This document shows positions 1 to 12,100 of a stretch of 64,000 bases of DNA, in pieces; within the stretch, counting starts at the first letter, position 1, and each line of letters opens with the position of its first letter. Under the pieces are notes generated by a model. That model saw only the letters and a list, made by a program, of their open reading frames with translations. It made no database searches and was not told the origin of the DNA. A program made the translations under genes and the position numbers. This DNA comes from Psococerastis gibbosa (lineage: Eukaryota > Arthropoda > Insecta > Psocodea > Psocidae), in assembly GCA_963971405.1 (NCBI GenBank), contig OZ020484.1, forward strand, positions 32,138,770 to 32,202,769, read 5' to 3'.

Positions 1-46
1 AATTCACAGAACGCATCAAAACTTTGTAAGCCTATTAATTTTAATA

Positions 47-243
47 CGAAATGTGCCCAGCCACGTGGTCGCCACAAAATCGAGCACGTTATAAATATAA
101 AATTCATTGGTCTAAAATGTTATATGTCATAAAATGTTATATTATAAGACGCATGATTCGGAATTTTGAGATGTTTTATACAAAAGGGGATAAAAAATAA
201 AATGTATTCGATTTTGTGGTGACCACGTGGCTGCACATTTCAT
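47..243. repeat. Hairpin MITE-like inverted repeat
   Basis: Arms at about 47-84 and 208-243 are near-perfect reverse complements sharing the core gccacgtggtcgccacaaaa, with a 120-bp AT-rich centre. There is no coding capacity. It looks like a short non-autonomous DNA element; no convincing target duplication could be fixed. It lies about 110 bp upstream of the hAT gene that follows and could equally be part of that element's 5' region. Confidence 0.6.
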
Positions 244-351
244 CTTAAGTAGGGCAATAGGAACAAGTGGACTAGATAATTAGGCTCTGGCTAGTGAGTT
301 CTGAAAAAACTAATTTATTACAATTTTTATTTTTGATTCCGTAGTGAAATA

Positions 352-3101
352 ATGGATCGTCACAAGGGAAAACGCGAATATGCAAGCGGCAGTGAAAAGC
401 GGAAAATCGCAGCAGATAAAGAAAACAAAATTCAAGATGTTTTATCTAAAACGCGCCGTATAACGGATTTTGTAACAAAAATAGAGACGGGTCCATCTAC
501 TCCTAGTTCTACTTCTAATTTTGTTGAAATGATGAGTGGTGATTCTGATTTTCCTGCATCTTCTCAAGTTATTGCTAGCCCTACCCAAGAGGTAAGAGTT
601 TGACTTTAATTACTTAATTAAGGTGACCGCAATCAAAAATTACCGACCCCACTCACCCCAGTAATTCTTATGGAATTAAAAATGGGGGACTCCTGTTAAT
701 TTACTGTATGAATTAAACCTACCTAAACTTGAGTCGGCCATGCCGAAAGGATTGTTTACAAAATTAATTACAACTGTAATTGTTTTACTTGTAGGCAGTA
801 ATTGATAACAATGACGAATCCGAAAATACTGCTGATGATGGATTTTGCAAAGAAAATGACGTGGGATTGTGGCCAGCAGTTCTTAGTCAACAACACATCG
901 ACTATTGGATCAAGAAAGGAAATTTGGAAACTCAGCATTGTAATGAAGATATTTTGAAAGAAAAAAGCTTGGGACAAGTAGATGCAGTGAAAAGAAGAAA
1001 ATGCCATGCAAGTTTATTCCTTCGTCAAACTCAGGCAGGCAAGTCTATAAGCCGCTCTTGGTTATGTTTTTCACCTAGTACGGGGAAGCTATACTGCTTT
1101 TATTGTAAATTGCTCTGCAAATCAGCAAATCAGTTTTCAACTGAAGGGTTTGCTGACTGGAAGCATGCGTCTGAGCGTTTGAAAAGACATGAAACTACCG
1201 TAACGCATTTGCAAATAGTTTGCCAATTTAAGCATCTCTCAAACGAGGCAATGCGTATTGATCGTGAGTTGGCCACACAAGTGAAGGAGAGCATTGCTTA
1301 TTGGCGAAACGTTCTAAACAGATTGATTTCCGTCATAATATTTCTTTCTGGACGAGGACTTGCCTTTCGAGGGGACAACGAAATTTTGGGATCAACCAAA
1401 AATGGCAATTATTTGGGAGTCCTTGAGCTAATTGCACAATATGATCCGTTTTTAGTAGGCCACTTAGAGAAGCATGGAAATCGTGGCAGTGGTAGTGGCG
1501 GCGTTAACTACCTATCTGCCCACATTTGCGAAGAATTAATTGCGCTGATGTCCACCAAAGTTAGCGATGAAATAATTAAACGCTTAAAAGCCTGCAAATA
1601 TTATTCGGTTTCGGTAGATTCAACAACTGACGAAGGCCATATAGATCAAATGACTGTGATTGTCAGGTATCTAGAAGAAAGCACACCAAAGGAAAGATTT
1701 CTTAGTTTTATGCCAAACCAAGGCCATAAAGCTAAAGAATTATTTGATGGCCTCAACAAAGTTTTAAAAAAGTTCGGCCTGGATTTGAAAGATATTCGTG
1801 GGCAGTCGTATGACAATGCTTCCGCTATGAGTGGAGAATATAGTGGTCTACGCACTTTGGTGCTAAATGAGAATCCTTTGGCTTTATGGGTTCCATGTTT
1901 CAATCATTCCCTCAACTTAGTGGGCACAAAAGCGATGGACTCCTGCTCCCAATCGAAATTATTTTTTAGCTTTCTTGAGCAAATTTATGTATTTTTTACA
2001 AGTTCCACAGCTCGGTTCAACGTCCTTTCAAATGTTCTAAAAAGTGCTGCGAAGAAGTATGGCCACAACATACCAGTGCCCAAAAGAATCAGTTTAACCC
2101 GGTGGTCCTCAAGAGCGGAAGCTACTAATAGCCTAGTTTTGGGCTATAACGAAATACGAGAAGTCCTTAAAGATCTCTCCGAAGAAGATGTCCAAGCAAG
2201 TGGACTCTATTTGCAAATTACCACGTTGGAGATAGCAATTTACGCTGTTCTTTGGAACGATATACTGGCAAGGGTGAATGCAGTAAACATCAATCTCCAG
2301 AATCCAAGAATCGACATTAATACTTCGATCAGTGTGATGGAGTCCCTTAAGATCTTCATTGGGGAATTTAGGGATTCTTTCCAAGAATATGAGAAAAAGG
2401 GTGTTGAATTGTGTGGGCACAATTCTTATAAATCGGAAACTTTGCGGAAGCGGATCCGAAATGTGAGGCTAAATCCTTTGGATTATGGGAAAACTGAGGA
2501 AGCTGAATTCAGTCATAGCGAGAAATTCCGAATCGAAAGTTTCATTCCCATAATTGACCAGTTTATGCAATCATTGGATCGGAGAATTTCAGCATATGAA
2601 GACATAAATAGGAAATTTGGATTTTTACAATATTTAGAAAAAATAAGCCCTGATGATTTGAAAACTAGGGCAGAGAACCTGGTGAGTTGTTACACAGGTG
2701 ACTTGGACGGTAACTTGTACTTCGAGCTAGTACAGTTTCGTGAGTTTGTGAAATTATTTGTGATAGATGATGCACAAAAAAACAATATAATCGAAGAAAA
2801 ACGTATCAGTTTTGAACGGTTCATGTACAATTTGATTTTAGAAAGAGGAGTAGCTGATAGCTTTCCCAATGTAGAAGTACTTTTGAAGATGTACTTAGTT
2901 ATAATGAGTGGCAACATAAGCAGCGAGCGATCTTTTTCCGTACTAAAACACATAAAAAATCCTCGTCGCACCAGTTCTTCTGAAGCTCGGCTTAGCCATC
3001 TTTCAATGCTGAATATAAATCACGACATAGTGGCAGCGTTAAATTATGACGATATAATTGACAGTTTTGCTGTAATAAAGAGTCGAAGAGTGCATCTTTA
3101 A
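352..3101 (+). CDS. hAT-family transposase, ZMYM1-like (two exons)
   Basis: Join 352..591 and 795..3101, phase 0, 848 codons before TAA. The 203-bp intron has GTAAGA and TTGTAG borders; the second-exon frame stays open through the junction, which is why the ATG at 352 is preferred to internal starts. The basic N-terminal exon is followed by a TTF-type zinc finger (CFSPSTGKLYCFYC, then WKHASERLKRHE). A DUF4371/RNase H-like core follows (SVDSTTDE, WVPCFNHSLNLVG), then a C-terminal hAT dimerisation region (SGNISSERSFSVLKHIKN). These are the hallmarks of ZMYM1-like hAT transposases in animals. No frameshift or stop interrupts it, so it is either a young element or a domesticated gene. Length is typical. 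A GC-rich possible right end lies at about 3330-3393, but no matching left TIR was found. It is convergent with spn-E. Confidence 0.85.
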
Positions 3102-3325
3102 ATAAATTAAAATTTTGTGTTTATAATTAGGTACCTATTAATTTATTCCTTTTAAAAATACACCGCAGTGTCTACAGCTTTAGTTGAGTAGCCCTTAGGC
3201 TTGTATTGTACTATTGACTTGACTTTATATTACTAAGAATCGCTTTTCTTTTTTATAATGATTTTGCAACCTGTGTCACCATTTTATAATTTATTGTGGG
3301 ATATTCGTCTAAGGGGATTAGAAAT

Positions 3326-3400
3326 TTCTCCCCGAGAAAGGGCCCCCACATAATTCGGGCCCACGGGCCCCCACAAGCCCAAACCCGGCACTGGCTAGTG
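3326..3400. repeat. Possible right terminus of the hAT element
   Basis: A GC-rich stretch rich in GGGCCC blocks ends in cccggcactg at 3393. Read on the minus strand it begins CAGTGCCGGG, the usual form of a hAT end. It is followed by gctagtg, which also occurs at 290-296 on the left side of the gene and could be a target duplication. No inverted copy of the terminus is visible on the left, so the element may be truncated there or the call may be wrong. Confidence 0.35.
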
Positions 3401-5650
3401 GGCCTCCAGAAGCTAAGTACAGAGTTTTGACAGGGTCCAGGTATCTGTTCTGCTATGCCGCAATGTTTAAGACTTCAATATTTTTTACATTGGTATTTAT
3501 CACTGGTAGTTGGCTTAAGGTTATATGGTAAGGGAATAATTTATGGCTCCTGCCATTCCAGTTATTATATTTCTATGGTTTCGAAGCCTGCGAATAACAA
3601 CATGGCGGCAAGGCGTGCTCTGATTTGTCAAAAAATCCTATGGCGGCAACGAATGTCACAACATTGAACTCTAGTATTAATTTCACAGTACCACATGTAC
3701 AAGAAATACAGTACTACGACTATTTAGAACGCAAAACAAATTGATTCTGTATTCTATCCCTTCCTGCAGAATGGAATATACAGTACGTTAGCTACAATAC
3801 AATAACATTAGAGAACAGCCATATTATTCCCTCCTATACAACAGTAGTTTGTCATACCACTTCAAAAATACATCACTGTCAAAATGTAATGTTTTTTGAA
3901 GTAAGGTCAAGTAACTCACTGATAATAAAATGGGCCATTGGTTGGTCTCACATAGAGTATGCGTCAGTCCTGGATGAGATCGGATAAAACTAAAAAGTAG
4001 GTATGCAAACTGGTTTATACGATCCGTAAGCAGCCTTGTCACCCAGTTTGCTTCCAAAACGGATTAAACAAGTAAACCCTAAAAATGGAAATGACTGCAA
4101 ATCTTCGAAGTAAAATAAGAACTAAGAACTTGAATGGTGTTTCGATTAAATTTAAATAGTACTTCTACTTGGCTAAACCAGCCTACATAATTCCATCTCC
4201 CAAGCCCACCACCAATAGCCAAAATTATTATTTCGTTTTTCAAATTTCAACCGACCGCCATTTTGATACCTCCTAAGTTATGGGACCGGCAAATAAAATT
4301 AAACTCAATCCATACATTGTGTTGCAGAGGCTACTGACAAATTTAAATTCACAACAAAAATTTGTTTTTCGGCAATCATGGTAAAAAAGTACCCAGTTCT
4401 TTAATAGCGGAGTTAACTTATATTAAAAAAAAAATGATATCGTATTCTTATAACACCTTTTTAATAGGAACTCTGAATACACCTGAAAAGACGGAGCGAT
4501 ACTTACTCCAAGTTAAGTAATTGAACGGATTAAGATAACATGACAATAGAGGCAAATGTGGTGATTCACTGAAAAACTGGTTGCACGATTAGTGTCAATA
4601 CATCGTAAAATAGAGCACATAGGCGAAAAGAGACAAGAAGATTACATCGTATTTACCAGGAAAACATACACATTTTTCCATTTTTGAAAAAAAAAAAAAT
4701 GTTATTAGTCTTTTGTCGGTAAAATCGATAAAACCTTTCTCCATTGGCCTTTCCAACTTTACCACCGTGAAAGGCAGTCTGATTACAATAATAACTGGGT
4801 TAAAGATTTATTTTAAGAATACAAATCGTAAGTTTAAAAAAAATATACTTCGCATACATATAGTGGACAAAACAGTTAATTATTTATAATCCACTATATC
4901 ACCGTTTGCTGTTTACCCAGAGTTAAAAGCACATGTTTTTGGTTACATACTTTGGAACAACAATCAAACATACCCTCTAAACGTTAAGTAGACGATCCGC
5001 ACTTATGAGATTACATTCGAGAAAAGTTCAATTTAAAGCGCCTAGTTAACAAACCTGAAATATTCTAGTATGTTGCAACAACGAAACCTTAATGGTAGCT
5101 GTCACATAGTGGAATTCAAACGAACTAAAACTAAACGCTTATACCAATAATTAACACTTATTAATGATAATGATTGTTGGTATTTTGCCCAACGGACGGA
5201 CTAGTGGACGATTAATAGGACTAACTTCGCCCTTAAGAGGATTTGGCACGTAGACTTTGGGCACCCATGTTTTGAAGGTAAATCTCACATGTTTTTATTT
5301 TTATTATAGTTCCCTATTATCATTATTGAAGGGCTCTTCATTGTCCAGCCAACGACGTCATCGGTTTTCGCACATTATGGGTATTGTTTCCAAATGAAGT
5401 TTTAGCCGTTTGCAAACTAGTTCATTCTTCAATGTCAACACACACCGGCTACAAGTGCCAATGGGCAAGCTCATACATGTTTACTATTGAGATTGTAACA
5501 GGTGTTAGCTCGATTTAACAAAGTATAGGAACGAGCCAGGTAAGGAAGTAAGTAAATAACACAACGCACGTTATACAATAAAACAGTTTAGCAGGACTAT
5601 CGGCGGGACGTCACAATTACTATGTTAAAGAAATTTTAACGTTTGGATGT
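3401..5650. other. Intergenic, no gene recognised
   Basis: AT-rich sequence between the hAT gene and the 3' end of spn-E. Only short ORFs with no recognisable motif occur. A degraded copy of a dispersed retroposon (family R1, also at 9.2, 22.1, 27.8 and 56.8 kb) is visible at about 5350-5490. Otherwise I see nothing. Confidence 0.6.
5335..5495 (+). repeat. Dispersed retroposon family R1, degraded copy
   Basis: Shares an ordered series of short blocks (tattgtttcc, gcaaact, atgtcaaca, ccggctacaag, caagctca) with copies at 9.2, 22.1, 27.8 and 56.8 kb. It is the most diverged of the five. The copy at 22.1 kb shows a clean target duplication, so the family is mobile. Confidence 0.5.
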
Positions 5651-5654
5651 TCCA

Positions 5655-5671
5655 TTTATTTTGCATTTATT
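5655..5671 (-). other. Candidate spn-E polyadenylation signals
   Basis: Two AATAAA hexamers on the minus strand (TTTATT on plus at 5655-5660 and 5666-5671), about 285-300 bp downstream of the spn-E stop codon. Position is right for a 3' UTR end, but the hexamer is common in AT-rich DNA. Confidence 0.35.
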
Positions 5672-5952
5672 CTACCATGGCATCAAATTAAGAAAAATGA
5701 GTAGCTCAATTATTTAAACATCTCCGCAATATGATCCATAAACTGCAATAGTTATCTAAAAATTGAATGGATGAATTGTTTTTAAAAGGTCATAGCAAGC
5801 TCAATAAATAATCAATAGTGTCGGATTTAGCTTCAAACCAGGGATGGCCAAGGACTCTGACTATGATTATGACCTCTTAAACATTTTAAAAACTACTGAA
5901 GCATTATAGTACACCACACTGCAAGAGTTCACAAACAAAACAACGAAACATG

Positions 5953-6130
5953 TTATTCCGGTTTCTTAAGGAGTTTCTTCATCAGACTCTCTGCTGTGTC
6001 GTCTTTCTTCTTCAGCAAATAATCACTTTTGGCTCTATGGTCCTTGCTGGCAATGTGCTTTCCGAGGTCCGTAATAGTGCCAATGCGGTCATTGCACAAA
6101 TTGCAGAAATTCGGCTTGAACGGGACATCC
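5953..6130 (-). CDS. spn-E: spn-E exon 21, C-terminal zinc finger and stop
   Basis: 178 nt with TAA at 5953-5955. It encodes FCNLCNDRIGTITDLGKHI...H, a C-x2-C-x12-H-x5-H finger, and a lysine-rich tail ending LLKKPE. Insect spindle-E proteins end in a similar finger. A 20-base poly-C tract (plus-strand G 6168-6187) sits 38 bp upstream of the acceptor. Confidence 0.88.
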
Positions 6131-9100
6131 CTACAATACACAACCAGTCAGCAGTGAATAAATATGCGGGGGGGGGGGGGGGGGGGGAGCAAATAGGGGG
6201 GAGGAGTCACTGTCATCAGAGATCAAAGTGAAAAACAATCAGCGGGAATCGGAGCTCAGCTCAACGCTCCCTCACATCGCAGGCTCATCATTCAACGCAG
6301 GCAAATTCTTGCACGGGCTTATCAGTGGTCATTATACGCGGTATGGTCTCTTGCGAACATAATCCTGCGTAATATAAATTATTATTATTTTATTATTTAC
6401 TATGGTCACTTGGCTAAGCCTGCCGAGGTATAGCACAAGTTTAGTTACTTCAAAATCGTGACTGCATCGTCCAACTCCCTTCAAGGTATTGCAGGACCGA
6501 TGATACCCCTAATTCAAGGACCTTCGTCGCTATGGCAACTGAGTCTATCCCTCGCGGATAGATCCATAAGCGGTACGCGGGCAATCCCATAAAATGTGTT
6601 TTACCGTTTCCGGTTGGCTACACTGATCACAAGAGGCAGAGTCCACAATTAACATTCGTTGAACGCGACACATTGCATGAAAGTCAGTTAAGGGAGTGAT
6701 TGAGTCACTCACGCGCGTGTATGTTTCGCTTAACTCACCTTTTCAACATATCAATAAGTAGTTGAGCGTTGTCAGCCAACTGCGCCTCGTCTTCGAGCTC
6801 CAGCAATTGATGTTGCGGCAATATTTTCTTCGAGTCTTCAATGTTGAAGAGCAGCGTATCCCATCGGCTTGACCTTGGCGGTTCTTCCATCTGATCCTCA
6901 CGACGTTTCGTCACCAACCTGAGCAAACAGTAACATCCATTGTATCACTCAGTTATTACAAGCCCCGGGGTATGTGATTCCCGCACCTTCTTTTTCTTAA
7001 TTGCGGTACGTACGTAGCGTATCGCATACACTTAAGCCTTATAATAATAATAATAGCGTATTTATGTAAAAAATTGTTACAATCCAGCCATATGCTACAC
7101 AATACAGCAACAGCCATGGAGACTGCATAGCTGATCACAATTTAAAGCAGATTACAAGTGCAATACGCTTAGGTAACGCTAAGATTAGACAAGTTAATAA
7201 GCAAGACAAGTAGAAAAATTAAAGAATAGTTAAAATATCAATATAAAATTAAAATATAATGTGATTTATATTATTAAACCATCACAGGGGAATTGCAGGG
7301 ATTTTCATTTCTTTTGCTTACACTTTCTTCACAGTCCTTATTAATTTGTTTACTTCGCTATGGTCCGGGTATTCCTACGATAATGGAGTAACTCAATAAC
7401 CGCATCACACAATTACCAAATCCCATCAGACCACCAAGTGTGACTAGCCTGATAGGTTACTATTATTTATTTCCATTGTGTACACGGTCATGTAGATTCA
7501 CAAAATGCATGCCTCGGGACGTTTTTATTTTATTTTCGACTAACTCAATTTTGGAGGTTTTACCCTCCAAAAACTAAAAACAAAACCAAAAACGGCTGTG
7601 GTTTCTAGCTCAGGGGGTCATGATAAGTTGTGAAGAAATTTTCGTCAAACAATGGTCACGATCTCAAGAGGTAGATGAAACTCCCTAAAAATACTCAATT
7701 TTCATGAAGAATGAAAAAATATTTTTTTTTCGGGACCTTGATACCGATGCTTTCTTACATGTTTGTTTTAGGTGTTAAATAGAGTGCAACAAAACCGAAC
7801 CGGTTTCTTTCCTAAGCGAAGTTTTGGTTTTAATTACTAAATTATTTGTTGAAGAAATTGGGATAACTCATGCCCATTGCATACCAGGTCATCATTACTG
7901 TGTTGTAATACAATATATTGGTCTTCCCATTCCATACAATGCAATCGCCTCATCGATCCATTCAGTCTCTTGGGATAGGGAAAGTCGATGCAACTACAAT
8001 TGAACTATAGGACAATTATTTACCATGAAACTACTCATATTATTTACTTCAGTACCTACACTAATTGATAATTGGTAAAGCATGTACGGGTTCAGGCGAC
8101 AATGGACAACCTATTTACTACGTGCTTACTTTGGACATTTGGCAACAGACACGACGTAACCAAGTTCGTAAACGAGGTTTATACTTACGTAGTTAAAAGA
8201 TTTCGAATTTTCTTTCTCTCACGTAGGAGATCAGGAATACTCTGCTGTGGATTTTCAAGAAGATTGTTGATGATCGACCGCAATGCGTTTATCTGCAAAC
8301 ACCAACGGTTATTAATCAGAAGCAGAATACGAAATTATAATAGAAGGTGTGTGGGGGAGGGGGGGGGGGGGGGAATGGAACTAGTCTCGGAGCGATAAAA
8401 AAAACGGGAAAACTTCCTCTATAAGTCAGGCCTAATTCAAATGCCAGAGTACTTACATCTTTTATGTCCTGCTCGGTGAAATGAACATTAAACGTAATAT
8501 CAAAGTCGTGCTCCGGGTTAATGGGAATCCCCCGAGAATCCGTGCCCAATCCACATAACGCAGATGCATATCTCGTACCGATTCCGTTTACACTAAAATT
8601 CAGAGGGGTTAAGTTTAAATTGACAGTGGGCTAATTTTTATCTGAAGGTTAATTAATGCTAGAGGCATTGTAAATTGTGTTACTGTGAATAAATTTACTA
8701 TACTTTATATATTTCACTTCTTGTGTGCCACATATAAAGTTGAAATGCGGAAATCAATGAGTGACAAGAATGGATGCTGACTTCAGGGGCGTAAAGTTAG
8801 GGGCCCCAGCCTCGAGCATTGTAAGACGTGGTTCATACTTCATGGTCCCCTTTGCAACAATATGAATATAAGCATTCCTTTTTTAGCTTTGTAAAATCTA
8901 CACCTGCTATACTTTACAACTATTAAAATGCGTAAAGCCCTACTATTTTGCTATTATATTTTCAATTTTTCCTTATCCTGCCTGATGACGTCACAAAGTC
9001 AACTTAGTTTTGCCCCGCCATTATTCTAAAACTTTACGCCCTGGTTGACTTTATGAGAATCAACCCCTTCTCAGAGAACTTTTAATACGGGAATTAAATG

Positions 9101-12100
9101 GTTGAAATAATTCTCCGGGTAAGTTATCCTTTTCCGTTCGTGCTATGCTTGTAGGTCCGTCCAGGGACAAACAGATCCACTGATTATTAATGATGCATTC
9201 AACACAGTTCAAAGTCACTCACAACTTCAGGGTACACACAAACGACTCGAACGCCAGTGATTCGCTGAGAAAGGTGTCATGGGAACCCCCGAGTCTAAAT
9301 ATCAATGTCCTGAAGGACGTTTGTCCCTTGTTGAATGCCAACGACCCCATGGATTTTGGACATTATTTACACTGTTATTGTGGACCATTGGCAAACTGGT
9401 ATACGTCCTCGATGTCAACCTACACCGACTGCAAGTGATAATGGACAAGCTGAGCTTACCATTGGCGCATGGTGGAAGCATGACTTAACCAAGTGCAGAT
9501 ACGAGTTTACTGCAGCTTATTTCTGTCGCTGGCGATTTGCTGATCTGGCGATGCAGCAGGGTTTTCCCCTCGACAAGAAATATTCTGAAGTGCGTTCAAA
9601 AATAGACTTTTTGGCGCCAAGCAAACGCTAACCCTTGTTCCCATGACAATCACCAGTGAATGGCTGGCTTTAGAGTGTGCAGTGGGTCCTACCGTAATTG
9701 GGCGCGAGGCGTAAACAGTAGGCAGACTAAGGCGGGAACGCCCGGATAGGAGGGCAAGATGGAGGTCCGTCCGATATTCAATGACGTGCCAGCTTCGTTC
9801 TTGGCTACATGGGAAGCCACGAGCAGGAAGTCGTCGCGACGGTAGAACATTTCTTGTAGAATCACCGCATTCGCAGAATCCGCGACGACACTCACATTTG
9901 AAAACGAAGCACCAATGCGAACCAACGGACACAGGTTTACCTCCAGCGGGCTGCTGGGGCCTTTTAGCTCCACCTGTCAATCATTGAGACAGACACGATT
10001 AATTCAAACTTAAAAAACAATACACTACCTGACCACGATAGGATGGCATTTGGAACACCGCTGAACACCTGGTTTAGGTGATCCCAACGCGCCTTTTTGG
10101 CACCAGTTTAGTAAAATTTGTAATGTTTTTTTGAAGAATACACGCATTATTATTATAATTATTATTATACAAGTTAAAATAAAATAAAATAAACATTATA
10201 AATAAATGATTAAGCCTTGTTTAGCAGCACTGTATGAGTCTTTTGTCCCAAATAAGCGCTAGCTTGGGGATGCGGGATGGTATTATTATGTATTGTATTT
10301 TTGTAATATATGCTCCTTGTCCAGGGAATACTGGACAAGGAAAAGAAAGAAAGAAAGAAAGAAATTATTTGAAAACCTGCATAAGCGGAGTTTATTCGAT
10401 ATTTATAAGTGTTCCAAATGTCATTCCAGGTATTATTTACAATTAATTAGCTGACACAGGTCACATTAAACCCTTTGAGCAGCGTATTGACATCAGTTAA
10501 TTGAGGTTATTTATGCAACACTATCAGCACTATTCATTCACATCGGTGCATTTAGTTATGCCGGCAAGCTATAACTGGAAGCTTGCTGTTCTTTATGCAT
10601 TTTCAGAAAAGAATACACACCATTCTAAAAGGAACATCTCGAACCGTTGTTAGATGTGCCACCTGGCACGATATGAGCCATGCTCCGTCAGGGGAGAGAG
10701 ACCAGTGCTGTGATTACTGTTCTGCTTTCCCTTAACTTGTGGGCACCATATTGTGGTGAGGGTTCTTTAATGTACATTTATCTTCAATCTTATTCCAGTC
10801 GTCGAAGAATAACCTTCGTAATAGCGTTTGTATTTGTCTCTTGACTGACGCCGGTCCCTGCTCGTTTCCGTTTATTCTTCTGTGTGCAGGGATCCAAACT
10901 AGAGTAATTTCGCGTAGCCCACGACATTTTGCTATCAGTTCAGATGATACCGTTGCGGTACTGAGATCTTTTATGAAGTGGATTGATGCTTCGATTTGAG
11001 GACGAGCACATTTCAGACTGCCCCTGCCAGGCGGTGAAAGTGGATACCGTTTCTTTCTAGTCTTCCCCCAAAGGCATCCAGATATTAAGCATATTAGCTG
11101 GTCGTAGGAGGGTGCGTGAAGAGTGGCCCCAGAAGGTAAAATAATTATTTTTGGCAGGAAGCGAATGTCCCATCTCTCCTATATAGAACTGTACGTGTTA
11201 CCGGGCAGGGCAAGGGGTGTAAAACTCCGACTTTTCAGACACACTCACATCAAACCAACTCTATTTTTTTTTTCATTTTGCGAATTCCATCAGTAGAAAT
11301 TCATTAATTTGATGGCAAAATGAAAAAAAAAATCTTCAAGTCCACCAGAAACTACAATAACTAAATATACCCCTACACCAACTTCCAACTTACTCTCTCG
11401 GTCATATACTCCTTATTCACTATACTAATACATAAATTGGGGAAGCATACGTTATACCAACGTCTACTGTATATACGAAAATACGAGGGTTGTCCGGAAA
11501 ATAAAGTCTCCTATTTTTTTTTTTTCATAGTAAATTACATTTATTTAGAAAACAAGTTAGACACACTGAAAGCTTAATTCTTTCTTCATTTTTCGACATA
11601 GTCACCGTTACGTTCGATGGACTTTTGAAGTCGCCCCACGAGCTTCTTTATCCCTTCGTCGTACCGTTCTCCCGCCGCCTCACGGAGAAATTTGTTCACC
11701 GCTGCCGTGACTTCCTCGTCGCTTGGATGCCACCATTGTTTGGACTGTTCTTTTGTCCCGGGGTGAAATAGTGGACCCATGTCTCGTCCCCAATCACAAT
11801 AGAGTATATAGAATAAATTCTTTCCCCTCCTCTTCGTATCGGCGCAGAAATTCACGAGGCGCATCAACACGTTTTCGTTTGTGCATCATGGGTACTCATT
11901 GGGTACAGACCTTATGGTATCCCAAAATCTCTGATAAAATCTTATCAACAGTAGTGAACTATTTTTGCACATCAAAGGAACTTTGATGTGCAAAAAAAGA
12001 ATAACTGATCGGACTTCGCCCTCGGCGGGAAAGGCGATCGTCCGATCCATCGCGGATGGCTGCTGAGCCCAGACCGAGTATCGTAGCGAGGTATAGTGAG

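Noticed and set aside
5950-6231. 93-codon plus ORF with polyglycine
   Set aside because: It is the antisense of spn-E exon 21 plus a poly-G tract.
8190-8222. Earlier GTGAGA donor for spn-E exon 19
   Set aside because: Joining from it to exon 20 gives a stop within three codons; the GTAAGT site at 8188 keeps frame.
9507-9980. 157-codon minus ORF
   Set aside because: It is a shadow frame of spn-E exon 17.
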